Of a stretch of DNA of 30,930 bases, positions 7,500 through 15,133 are shown piece by piece. Location: contig CALKYH010000132.1 in NCBI GenBank assembly GCA_938003595.1, positions 1-30,930 of the forward strand. The letters are read 5' to 3'. Source of the DNA: an uncultured bacterium (GTDB lineage: Bacteria; Planctomycetota; Phycisphaerae; Phycisphaerales; UBA1924). How positions within the stretch are numbered: position 1 is the stretch's first letter; each line of letters begins with the position of its first letter. A program made the position numbers and the translations under genes. The notes below the pieces were generated by a model. The model did not search any database. It was not told the origin of the DNA and saw nothing but the letters and a program-made list of their open reading frames with translations.

Positions 7500-10400
7500 A
7501 TGAGGTCATGGTTCGTTTGTCGGCGGAAGTCGTCTCTCGCGGCGTTGGCCATCGTCGCCGCCGCGTTCCTGGGGGCCACCGACCTTGTCCGCGCGGCGCC
7601 GTTGGCGACCGGCGCGTCCTCGGTTCTTGAGATGCCGTCCGAGTCGGCCCGCGCCGAGCAGCTCCTGCGAGCGCAGCTGATGCTCGGGCTGTCCACCCGC
7701 GCCGAGAACCTCGCCGGCCGGGCGCCTCTCTGGCAACAGGGCGCCGCTCGCTCGGTCTGGGTCGTCGAGCCCGTCCGGGGCGACCTGGCGGACGCGACGG
7801 AGCTGGCGCTCGCGCCCGCCCCCGACGCGACGCCGGTGATGGTCGCGATCAACCAGGTCATCGTCCGCTTCGACGGCGCCGTGGACCTCAACGACGCCGC
7901 ACGCCGCCTCCGCAAGATCGGCCTCCAGGGCGAGATCCGCGAGATGCTGGCCCCCTCCTCGTTCGTCATCCGCACGCGCTCCGCGATGGAGGCGCTGCAG
8001 GCGGCCGACGCCCTGTCGAAGACGCCGGGCGTCCGCTTCGCGCACCCCGACGGGGTCGCGGCGCTGGACACCGCGGGCGCTCCCGGCGCGGAGATCCGCG
8101 TCGAGACCCAGTCGGTCGATGTCCCCACCGGCAGCACCGTGGACTTCGGCGACACGACCCAGGGCCAGCCGATCAACCAGGTCTTCACGATCTTCAACGA
8201 CGGCGACGCCAACCTCATCATCGAGGTCCCCTCGGTGACGGGCGATTTCTCGCTCGTCGCTCCCCCGGCGACCACGACCATCGCGCCGCTGCAGAGCACG
8301 AACTTCACGGTCGGGATGGACCCGACCAACGCCGGCGCCACCGCCGGCGGCGTGTCGTTCCTCACCAACGACAACGACGGCGGCGAGAACCCCTTCACGA
8401 TCGACCTGATCGGCAATGTCACCGCCCCGGGCGGCGCCCAGGAGATCCGCGTCACCCAGAACGGCGACGAGGTCGCCAACAACTCGACCTACAACTTCCC
8501 CACCACCACGCAGGGCGTGCCGGTGACGGTGATCTTCACGATCTCCAACCTCGGCGGCCAGCCCCTGAGCGTGGGCTCGGTCTCGGTCCCCAATGGCTAC
8601 TCGGTCACGACGCAGCCCGCCACGCCGATCAACGCCGGCGGCATGACCACCTTCACGGTGCGGCTCGACGCCGCGACCGAGGGCATGGTCACGGGCGTGA
8701 TGACCTTCCTGAACAACGACGCCGACGAGAACCCCTACCAGGTCGTCCTCATGGGCGAGGTGGGCTCGCCGATCCCGAACCCCGAGATCACTGTCTTCAA
8801 CGGCGAGGCGGAGTTGCAGTCCGGCGGCGCCGTCGCCTTCGGCACCACCGAGCAGGGCACGCCGCTGGCGATCACCCTCAGCATCGGCAACGACGGCCCG
8901 GGCAATCTCACCGTCGGCCCGATCACCGTGCCGCCGGGCTTCTCGCTCGCCTCGACCCCGGCGCCGACCGTGGGCGTGGGTGAGACGGCGGCCGTGGTCT
9001 TCACGCTGGACGCCATCTTCGACGGCGGCTTCTCCGGCAATGTGACCATCTCGAACAACGACCAGAACGAGAACCCGTTCGTGCTCGTCTTCTCCGGCTT
9101 CGTGAACCCGACCCCGCCCACCGGCGGCATCGACGACGCCGACTTCGCCATGCAGTGGCACCATGTCAACGACGGCAGCGAGGGCGGCAACGCCGGGTAC
9201 GACCTGCGCACCCCGCCGGCCTGGGACTACACGCTCGGCCAGGACATCATCGTGGCCGTCATGGACAACGGCACGCAGTCCACCCACCCCGACATCAACG
9301 ACAATGTCGTCGGCGAGTACCTCAATGTCCTGGGCCCCGGCGCCCGCGGCGAACACGGCACCGCCGTCGCCGGCCTTGTCGCCGCCGAAGCGAACTACGC
9401 CGGCGGGCGCGGCACGGCGCCTCGGGCCGGCCTGTTCCTGACCAACACCTTCAATATCTCGATCGCGGAGGCGGCCGACGCCTTCTACGCCGCGAACGAC
9501 GCCGGCGCTGCAATCCACACCAACTCCTGGGGCTTCACGCACCCCAACTTCATCCCCGACGCGATCGTCGCGGCGATCCAGGACCTCACCGAAACGGGCA
9601 ACGGCGGCAAGGGGATGAACATCCTCTTCGCGGCCACCAACGACAACCGCCCCGTCATCTGGTCGTCCAGCCTCTCCGTGATGCCCGAGACCGTGACGGT
9701 CGGCTCCATGAACAACGAGGGGCGTCGGTCCGGCTACTCCGACTTCGGGCCCTGGCTCGACTTCGTCGCGCCCGGCAGCGGCGGCACCCGTCGCATCTTC
9801 ACCACCGACCTCACCAGCCTCTCGGGCTACAACCAGACGCAGTCCGCCAACGGCGGCGACTTCACCTCGACCTTCGGCGGCACCAGCGCCTCCACCCCGA
9901 TGGCCGCGGGCGTCTTCGCGCTCGTCCACTCGATCAATCCCGAGCTCTACGGCGATCAGGTCCGGCGCGTGCTGCGCAAGTCGGCGCGCCGGGTGCTCGT
10001 GGTCGGCGCCGACCGACCCTTCGCGCAGCTGACCGGGTTCAGCGACTCGTTCGGCTACGGGCTGGTGGACGCGAACGCCGCGGTCCTGGCGGCGATCCGC
10101 AGCCTGGCCAACGGCGGCTACACCTGGCCCGCGCCCGCGAGCGACCTGCTGGTCAATCGTTCCGGCATCGGCGCCACGATCGGCTGGACGAACCCCAGCA
10201 GCGATCCGCAGAACGAGTTCGCCGGCGCCATCCTGGTGCGCTACTCCGGCTCGCTGCTGTGGACGCCGATCGACGGCGTGGACTACGCCGCGCTGGTCGG
10301 CACGATGCCGACGACCGGCGTGAGGATCCTCGCCGGCGGAGCGGATGTGAACGGCTTTGTCGACACCTCGGCGACGAACACCACGAATGTCACCTACGCG

Positions 10401-11411
10401 GTGTACACCTACAACCCCGATCAGCGCTACTCCGAGCCGGTGATCTTCCGGCTCTTCCCCAGTGAGTCGCAGGTGATCTTCTTCGACGACATGGAAGGCG
10501 CCGACCCGGGCTGGTCCTTCGACCCCCCCGGCGGCCCCGGCGGCCCGCTGTTCGGCCTCCCCGGCGGCGGCGACGAGGGCACCAACGAGTGGGAGCGCGG
10601 CGTCCCCGATCAGACCTCGATCGACATCGAGGGCACCTACTCCTGCAACGGCGCCCCCTGCCAACTGGGCCAGCTGCTGGGCAACCCCATCGATATGTTC
10701 GCCCCCATCGCGGGCTGGAACGCCCCGTACAGCGGCTCGAATGTCTTCGCGACCGACCTGGACGGCGTGTACGCCCCCAGCTCGGTCCATCGCCTCGTGT
10801 CGCCCGTGATCGACCTGTCCAACCCGGGCCATCTGCTCGGATCCGCGTCCGTCTCGTGGCAGGAGCTGCTCGAGGTGGAGGGCTCCGGCAACGATGTCGG
10901 GAAGGTGCAGATCATCGACACCGACACCGGCTCGGTCATCCGCACCCTCATCAACAACCACACCGTCATGACCTACCAGTGGCGGGAGCAGTGGTTCGAC
11001 ATCCGCAACCAGCTCGGCCGCGAGATCCAGTTTGTCTTCACCCTGCAGACGAACAATTCCGGCCAGTTCCAGGGCTGGTACCTGGACGACTTCCGCGTCG
11101 CCGGCACGCTCGGCGGCGGCGGCCCGATCCCGCCCGCCGGCCCGCGCCGGATCATCATCCCCGGCTTCGGGATCATCCCTGAGATGTCCACGGACGCCGG
11201 CACCGGCGGCGACATCACCTACGACGGCTTCGTGACCATGGACGACGCCGCGGAGCTCATCCAGCAGTTCGGACGGACTCGCCAGCAGTCCGACTTCAGC
11301 TTCGACGCCGACCTGGACGGCAACGGGCGCATCGGCGTGTTGGACCTGATGATGATGCTGGCTCTGATCCAGGAGCAGTCGGCGGACCCCGCCGGCGTCA
11401 CGGCCGAGTAA
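7500..11411 (+). CDS. Secreted S8 (subtilisin-like) protease with choice-of-anchor-D repeats and C-terminal dockerin (paralogue 2)
   Basis: 1303 residues; ATG after AGGAG at 8-nt spacing. Signal peptide 1-32 (CRRKSS, AALAIVAAAFLG, cleavage near VRA-AP). Architecture matches the upstream gene: propeptide-like region, three choice-of-anchor-D-type sandwiches (about 197-306, 313-421, 427-537), S8 domain (about 550-880), jelly-roll region (about 990-1205, FFDDMEGADPGW), and dockerin (about 1233-1290, DADLDGNGRIG). Asp589, His619, Asn714 and Ser796 are all present. However, the Asp motif reads MDNGTQ instead of D[ST]G, and the oxyanion block reads FAATNDN rather than the usual S[AS]GN. Specificity or activity may therefore differ from paralogue 1. 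Shared order and shared motifs (AAIHTNSWG, REQWFD.RNQ) show tandem duplication. The substrate is unknown. Confidence 0.93.
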   Translation: MRSWFVCRRKSSLAALAIVAAAFLGATDLVRAAPLATGASSVLEMPSESARAEQLLRAQLMLGLSTRAENLAGRAPLWQQGAARSVWVVEPVRGDLADATELALAPAPDATPVMVAINQVIVRFDGAVDLNDAARRLRKIGLQGEIREMLAPSSFVIRTRSAMEALQAADALSKTPGVRFAHPDGVAALDTAGAPGAEIRVETQSVDVPTGSTVDFGDTTQGQPINQVFTIFNDGDANLIIEVPSVTGDFSLVAPPATTTIAPLQSTNFTVGMDPTNAGATAGGVSFLTNDNDGGENPFTIDLIGNVTAPGGAQEIRVTQNGDEVANNSTYNFPTTTQGVPVTVIFTISNLGGQPLSVGSVSVPNGYSVTTQPATPINAGGMTTFTVRLDAATEGMVTGVMTFLNNDADENPYQVVLMGEVGSPIPNPEITVFNGEAELQSGGAVAFGTTEQGTPLAITLSIGNDGPGNLTVGPITVPPGFSLASTPAPTVGVGETAAVVFTLDAIFDGGFSGNVTISNNDQNENPFVLVFSGFVNPTPPTGGIDDADFAMQWHHVNDGSEGGNAGYDLRTPPAWDYTLGQDIIVAVMDNGTQSTHPDINDNVVGEYLNVLGPGARGEHGTAVAGLVAAEANYAGGRGTAPRAGLFLTNTFNISIAEAADAFYAANDAGAAIHTNSWGFTHPNFIPDAIVAAIQDLTETGNGGKGMNILFAATNDNRPVIWSSSLSVMPETVTVGSMNNEGRRSGYSDFGPWLDFVAPGSGGTRRIFTTDLTSLSGYNQTQSANGGDFTSTFGGTSASTPMAAGVFALVHSINPELYGDQVRRVLRKSARRVLVVGADRPFAQLTGFSDSFGYGLVDANAAVLAAIRSLANGGYTWPAPASDLLVNRSGIGATIGWTNPSSDPQNEFAGAILVRYSGSLLWTPIDGVDYAALVGTMPTTGVRILAGGADVNGFVDTSATNTTNVTYAVYTYNPDQRYSEPVIFRLFPSESQVIFFDDMEGADPGWSFDPPGGPGGPLFGLPGGGDEGTNEWERGVPDQTSIDIEGTYSCNGAPCQLGQLLGNPIDMFAPIAGWNAPYSGSNVFATDLDGVYAPSSVHRLVSPVIDLSNPGHLLGSASVSWQELLEVEGSGNDVGKVQIIDTDTGSVIRTLINNHTVMTYQWREQWFDIRNQLGREIQFVFTLQTNNSGQFQGWYLDDFRVAGTLGGGGPIPPAGPRRIIIPGFGIIPEMSTDAGTGGDITYDGFVTMDDAAELIQQFGRTRQQSDFSFDADLDGNGRIGVLDLMMMLALIQEQSADPAGVTAE

Positions 11412-11414
11412 ACC

Positions 11415-11502
11415 CCGAGACCGCCCGTCGAACGGGCGCGCCTCGGTTCGAACAAGAACCCCAGGGCCGCGGACACCTCAATGGTCCGCGGCCTTGTTCT
11501 TG
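11415..11502 (+). terminator. Tandem hairpins ending the subtilase 2 transcript
   Basis: Two hairpins lie directly after the stop. The first nests GCCCGT/ACGGGC (11423-11428, 11432-11437) inside CCGAG/CTCGG (11415-11419, 11442-11446). The second pairs CAAGAAC (11453-11459) with GTTCTTG (11496-11502) and GGCCGCGGAC (11465-11474) with GTCCGCGGCC (11484-11493), separated by a small internal loop. The long GC stem followed by CTTGTTCTTG suits an intrinsic terminator, without a strict U tract. Confidence 0.7.
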
Positions 11503-11625
11503 CGCCGATCGGACGCGCCAGACCGCACAACCGGCGCGCCCGAGGGCGGAATCCACTCCTGCAAGCGAACCCGAGCGAAGGCCGCGGCCCGCGGGGCCGA
11601 TATCCCGGGCCGCGAGGAGATCACG

Positions 11626-11802
11626 ATGGCAACTTCCCGAGAAGCATTCACGCAGGTCAAAGACATCCTTCGAAAGCTCGATCGCTCGATCGACGACGCC
11701 CGCGAGCGGCGCACCGGCAACGACCGGCCGGGCATGGCCACGCCGTCGCGCCCCCAGCCGCCCCAGGCCCACGGCCGGGCGGACACGGGCCCGATGCACT
11801 AG
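11626..11802 (+). CDS. Small protein of unknown function (58 aa)
   Basis: An excellent SD (GAGGAG, 11614-11619) lies 6 nt before the ATG at 11626. This decides the start against a longer in-frame extension from 11494 that would run through the upstream terminator. The product begins with a charged amphipathic helix (about residues 5-30, EAFTQVKDILRKLDRSIDDA). It then turns into a Pro/Gln/His-rich tail (SRPQPPQAHG) with no predicted fold. There is no signal peptide or membrane segment. I do not recognise a family. It stands alone between two terminator/promoter boundaries, so it is probably its own transcription unit. Confidence 0.6.
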   Translation: MATSREAFTQVKDILRKLDRSIDDARERRTGNDRPGMATPSRPQPPQAHGRADTGPMH

Positions 11803-11855
11803 CCGATTCGATGGGTCGCCCCTCCCGCCCCCCCCGCGATCGCCCCTCGGGGTGG

Positions 11856-11884
11856 TTGGCCGGAGCGCGGCGCAGGGGTACAAT
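11856..11884 (+). promoter_or_regulatory. Sigma70-type promoter of tRNA-Gln
   Basis: TTGGCC (11856-11861), a 17-bp spacer and TACAAT (11879-11884) match the housekeeping consensus at optimal spacing. The predicted start is near 11891, just before the tRNA at 11901. Confidence 0.75.
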
Positions 11885-11900
11885 CGGGCCACCGCGACAC

Positions 11901-11971
11901 TGGGGATTGGTGTAACGGTAGCACGACTGACTCTGAATCAGTTAGTCTAGGTTCAAATCCTAGATCCCCAG
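11901..11971 (+). tRNA. tRNA-Gln (anticodon CUG)
   Basis: 71 nt fold as a complete cloverleaf. The acceptor TGGGGAT pairs with ATCCCCA and the discriminator is G. The D arm is GTGTAACGGTAGCAC. The anticodon stem ACTGA/TCAGT encloses the loop CTCTGAA, so the anticodon is CTG, reading CAG (Gln). The T arm is CTAGG-TTCAAAT-CCTAG. A 5' U in the acceptor stem is typical of tRNA-Gln. The 3' CCA is not encoded (GCT follows the acceptor stem), so it is added after transcription. Its own promoter and terminator flank it. Confidence 0.96.
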
Positions 11972-11981
11972 CTTTCTGATG

Positions 11982-12005
11982 GACCGCCCGGCTCGCCGGG
12001 CGGTC
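11982..12005 (+). terminator. Intrinsic terminator of tRNA-Gln
   Basis: GACCGCCCGGC (11982-11992) pairs perfectly with GCCGGGCGGTC (11995-12005). The T-rich TGTTCGTTTT follows. It begins 11 nt after the tRNA. Confidence 0.8.
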
Positions 12006-12058
12006 TGTTCGTTTTGGCCCGCGCTCGCGCGCTCCTGTTCGGTTGGCATCCGGGGCTG

Positions 12059-12064
12059 TAGACT
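12059..12064 (+). promoter_or_regulatory. -10 box (TAGACT) of recQ, probably leaderless
   Basis: TAGACT ends 6 nt before the recQ ATG and the CGCCTC between them is no SD. Spacing and sequence resemble the boxes before mutL, the HIT gene and metG. A TTGGCA at 12043 is too close (10 bp) to act as its -35. Confidence 0.45.
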
Positions 12065-12070
12065 CGCCTC

Positions 12071-14353
12071 ATGGCGCCGCCAAGGGATGAACGCGCTCCA
12101 GGAAACACCGATGCGCTGGTGCGCGAGGTGGTCCGGGGGGTCTGGGGGTTCGACACGCTCCGACCCCTGCAGGCCGAGGCCATCCGCGCGAGCCTGGACC
12201 GGCGCGACTCGATGGTCGTCATGCCCACCGGAGGCGGCAAGAGTCTCTGCTATCAGGTCCCACCGCTGATCACCGGGCGGCTGTGCGTGGTGGTCTCGCC
12301 CCTGATCGCGCTGATGAACGATCAGGTCGCCGGGCTGAACCTCGCCGGCTACTCCGCGGCCGCGCTGCACGGGCATGTGGATGAGGCCGAGACCTCGTCC
12401 ATCCGCCGGCGCGCCGAGACGGGCGAGCTGCGCCTGCTGCTCGCGGCGCCGGAGCGGCTGCTGACCAGCGGGTTCATCTCATGGCTCAAGCGGCTGGAGG
12501 AGCGCGGCGCCGGGGGCGGGGTGGAGTCCTTCGCGATCGACGAAGCCCATTGCATCAGCCAGTGGGGGCACGATTTCCGGCCGGAGTACCGGCGGCTGCG
12601 CGAGCTGCGCCAGCATTTCCCCAGGGCGCCGCTGCACGCCTTCACGGCCACTGCGACGGAGCAGGTGCGGGCGGACATCATCGAGCAGCTGGGGCTGCGC
12701 GACCCTGCCGTCCTGGTGGGCAAGTTCGATCGGCCGAACCTGACTTACCGCGTGGCGCCGCGGGTGCGGCTCGAGGATCAGGCGATCGAGGCCCTGCGCC
12801 GGCACGAGGGCGAGGCGGCGATCGTGTACTGCATCAGCCGCAAGGACACGGAGTCGATGGCGGCGTCGCTGCGGAGCGCGGGGATCGACGCGCACCACTA
12901 CCACGCGGGGATGGACGCCGCGGCGCGCCTGCGCACGCAGGACCGGTTCAGGAACGAGCGGCTGGATGTCGTCGTCGCGACGGTGGCGTTCGGCATGGGG
13001 ATCGACCGGGGCGATGTGCGCCTGGTGCTGCACGCGGCCATGCCCAAGACCATCGAGCACTACCAGCAGGAGACCGGGCGCGCCGGGCGCGACGGCCTGC
13101 CCGCCGAGTGCGTCCTGCTCTACAGCGGCCACGACCCGGTCCGCTGGCGACAGCTCATGGAGCGGGCGGCGCACGAGGCCGACGACCCCGAGTCGGCGCG
13201 CGAGAGCCTGGCCGTGCAGCTGGGCCTGCTCGCCGAGATGCAGCGGCTCTGCACCGGCGCCCGCTGCCGGCACAGCGCGCTGAGCGAATACTTCGGGCAG
13301 CCCTACACCCCGCCGGGCGACGGCGCGGAGGGCTGCGGCGCCTGCGATGTGTGCCTGAAGGAGCTCGAGGAGATCGAGGACTCCACGGTCATCGCGCAGA
13401 AGATCCTCTCGTGCGTGGCGCGCGTCGGGCAGAGCTTCGGCAGCGCCCATGTCGTCGCCGTCCTGCGCGGGAGCCGCTCGGCGAAGATCTCGGAGCGCGG
13501 GCACGACCAGCTGAGCACCTACGGCCTGCTGCGCGAGGAGCCCAAGGATGTCCTGGGCGCCTACATCGGCCAGCTCATCGAGCAGGGGCTGCTGGCCGTG
13601 GAGCCCGGGCCGTACCCCATCCTCACGCTCACGCCCGCCTCCCGCGCGGTCATGCGGGGCGAGCGGGGCGCGACGCTGGTGCGCGCGACCTCGGTGGATG
13701 CGCACCGCGACCGGGCCCGCGGCCGACGGTCGGACGGCGCTTCGCGCGACCTCGAGCCGGCGGAGCGGCGCGTGTTCGAGGCGCTGCGGGCCGAGCGGCG
13801 CGAGATCGCCATGGAGATGGGCGCGCCGCCCTATGTCGTGTGCTCCGACGACACGCTGGAGGAGCTGGCCCGCGTCCGCCCGAGCGGGCCCGAGCAGTTG
13901 CTCGGCGTGCGGGGCATCGGACAGAAGAAGGTGGAGACCTTCGGCGAGCGGCTGCTGGGCGCCGTGGCGCGCGCGGCGGCGCAGGAATCGCTCGAGCTGA
14001 ACAGCTCGCAGGGCTCCCGGCCGCGGAGCGAGATGCGCAAGAAGACGCCGTGCCCGCCCGACATGGCGGCGCTCTTCGGGAAGGGCGCGACCATCGAGGA
14101 GGTCAGCGCCGCGACCGGGCGGGCTCCGAGCACGGTCTACGGACACCTGGCGACCTTCATCGCCGAGGGCCGCGCCGATTCGCTGGACCCCTGGATCGAC
14201 GAGGCCACGCGCATCGCGGTGGAGAAGGCCCTGGACGCGGTCGGCGGGCCATTTTTGCGCCCGGTTTACGAGGCGCTGGGGGAAGAGGTGCCCTACGAGG
14301 CGCTGCGCATCGTTGTCGCCCACCGCGACGCAGGCGCCCGCCGCCCCGCATGA
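12071..14353 (+). CDS. recQ: ATP-dependent DNA helicase RecQ
   Basis: 760 residues, longer than E. coli RecQ (about 610) because of a C-terminal extension. The superfamily-2 helicase core shows MPTGGGKS (Walker A, 51-58), DEAHCISQWGHDFRPEY (Walker B from 157), TATATEQVR and QQETGRAGRDG (motif VI, 332-342). The RecQ zinc module is intact: CRHSALSEYFG (Cys399), then CGACDVC (Cys422, 425, 428). RQC winged-helix and HRDC (about 558-650, GIGQKKVETFGERLL) domains follow. The end (about 655-750, ATIEEVSAATGRAPSTVYGHL) is a helix-turn-helix of the HTH_40 type found in some RecQ proteins. It unwinds 3'-5' in recombination and fork repair. ATG 12071 follows the TAGACT box with no SD. Confidence 0.96.
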   Translation: MAPPRDERAPGNTDALVREVVRGVWGFDTLRPLQAEAIRASLDRRDSMVVMPTGGGKSLCYQVPPLITGRLCVVVSPLIALMNDQVAGLNLAGYSAAALHGHVDEAETSSIRRRAETGELRLLLAAPERLLTSGFISWLKRLEERGAGGGVESFAIDEAHCISQWGHDFRPEYRRLRELRQHFPRAPLHAFTATATEQVRADIIEQLGLRDPAVLVGKFDRPNLTYRVAPRVRLEDQAIEALRRHEGEAAIVYCISRKDTESMAASLRSAGIDAHHYHAGMDAAARLRTQDRFRNERLDVVVATVAFGMGIDRGDVRLVLHAAMPKTIEHYQQETGRAGRDGLPAECVLLYSGHDPVRWRQLMERAAHEADDPESARESLAVQLGLLAEMQRLCTGARCRHSALSEYFGQPYTPPGDGAEGCGACDVCLKELEEIEDSTVIAQKILSCVARVGQSFGSAHVVAVLRGSRSAKISERGHDQLSTYGLLREEPKDVLGAYIGQLIEQGLLAVEPGPYPILTLTPASRAVMRGERGATLVRATSVDAHRDRARGRRSDGASRDLEPAERRVFEALRAERREIAMEMGAPPYVVCSDDTLEELARVRPSGPEQLLGVRGIGQKKVETFGERLLGAVARAAAQESLELNSSQGSRPRSEMRKKTPCPPDMAALFGKGATIEEVSAATGRAPSTVYGHLATFIAEGRADSLDPWIDEATRIAVEKALDAVGGPFLRPVYEALGEEVPYEALRIVVAHRDAGARRPA

Positions 14354-14442
14354 AGAGATTGAAATGTTGGATGACCCCCTTGGCGCGGGGGCGACGGCGC
14401 GCGACACTGGCGGCGTCCTGCACAGGGCAGAAGGGGCCTCAC

Positions 14443-15120
14443 ATGCACACCGCAGCAACCATCGTGGCCGCGACCGCGACACTCGCCATTTCCACGCACG
14501 CTCTCGGCGCCGCGTTCACCGTCGACAACCTCTCGGTCAGTGTGTCGCATGCGCTGCAGGTGGAGTCCGGGGCGGCCCATCTGTCGCGGCTGCAGATCAC
14601 CGGGGACATCGGTCCCGTCACCGCGGCGGACGCGGGGGGCGCCGGCGCCGTGGTGGACATCGTCCTGGCGTTGGACTTCTCGTTCATCCAGAACTCGATC
14701 GCGGGCGACCTGCTGGTGTCGATGCTGCACCTGCGGCCGCAATTCGACAGCGGCTCGTTCCAGGTTCTGAACATCGGGCTGACCGCGAGCCTGTACGACG
14801 ATGGACAGTTCGTCTACGGCGTGGCGGGCGAGCCCAATCCGCCCCAGCAGAACATCGGCGACGGCGTGCAGCGGTCGATCGTGGTCTTCACCGACACCTT
14901 CGAGGGGCCGGGACCGGCGTTCTCGACCATCGGCGACGGCGGGCACGGCCGGCTTGAGGCGGCGTTCCGCTGGTCCGGCTTTGGCGCGGGCGATGCGCTG
15001 ACCATCGACTTCGCGCCGGACGGAATGACCTCGTCGCTGCAGTACTGGAACTTCATCCCGGCGCCTGGCGCGGCGATGGCCCTCGGCGCGCTGCCGCTCC
15101 TGCTCCGCCGCCGGCGTTGA
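14443..15120 (+). CDS. Secreted protein with PAPG...RRRR sorting tail
   Basis: 225 residues. The ATG follows AGAAGGGG. An N-terminal signal peptide (about 1-23, TIVAATATLAISTHALG-A) leads into a beta-rich domain of about 175 residues that I cannot assign. The C-terminus is a compact sorting-like signal: PAPG, a hydrophobic stretch (about 14 residues) and RRRR. That plan resembles PEP-CTERM/exosortase-type tails and is common in Phycisphaerae. Expected fate: export, membrane retention through the tail, then processing by an unidentified transpeptidase. The gene lies 89 bp after recQ and ends 13 bp from the convergent stop of the big dockerin protein. It is probably a surface protein; no enzymatic motif is visible. 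Confidence 0.85.
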   Translation: MHTAATIVAATATLAISTHALGAAFTVDNLSVSVSHALQVESGAAHLSRLQITGDIGPVTAADAGGAGAVVDIVLALDFSFIQNSIAGDLLVSMLHLRPQFDSGSFQVLNIGLTASLYDDGQFVYGVAGEPNPPQQNIGDGVQRSIVVFTDTFEGPGPAFSTIGDGGHGRLEAAFRWSGFGAGDALTIDFAPDGMTSSLQYWNFIPAPGAAMALGALPLLLRRRR

Positions 15121-15133
15121 GGGCCTCCGGGCC

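Noticed and set aside
14375..14391. CCCCC/GGGGG hairpin after recQ
   Set aside because: No T tract and a short stem; not convincing as a terminator.
742..15120. Very long open frames in alternative frames, such as 742-2820 (+), 2870-6088 (-), 7506-10961 (-), 12479-14482 (-) and 12481-15120 (+)
   Set aside because: They lie over well-supported genes (mutL, both subtilases, recQ), are Arg/Ala/His-rich low-complexity translations with no motifs, and arise because stop codons are rare in high-GC DNA.
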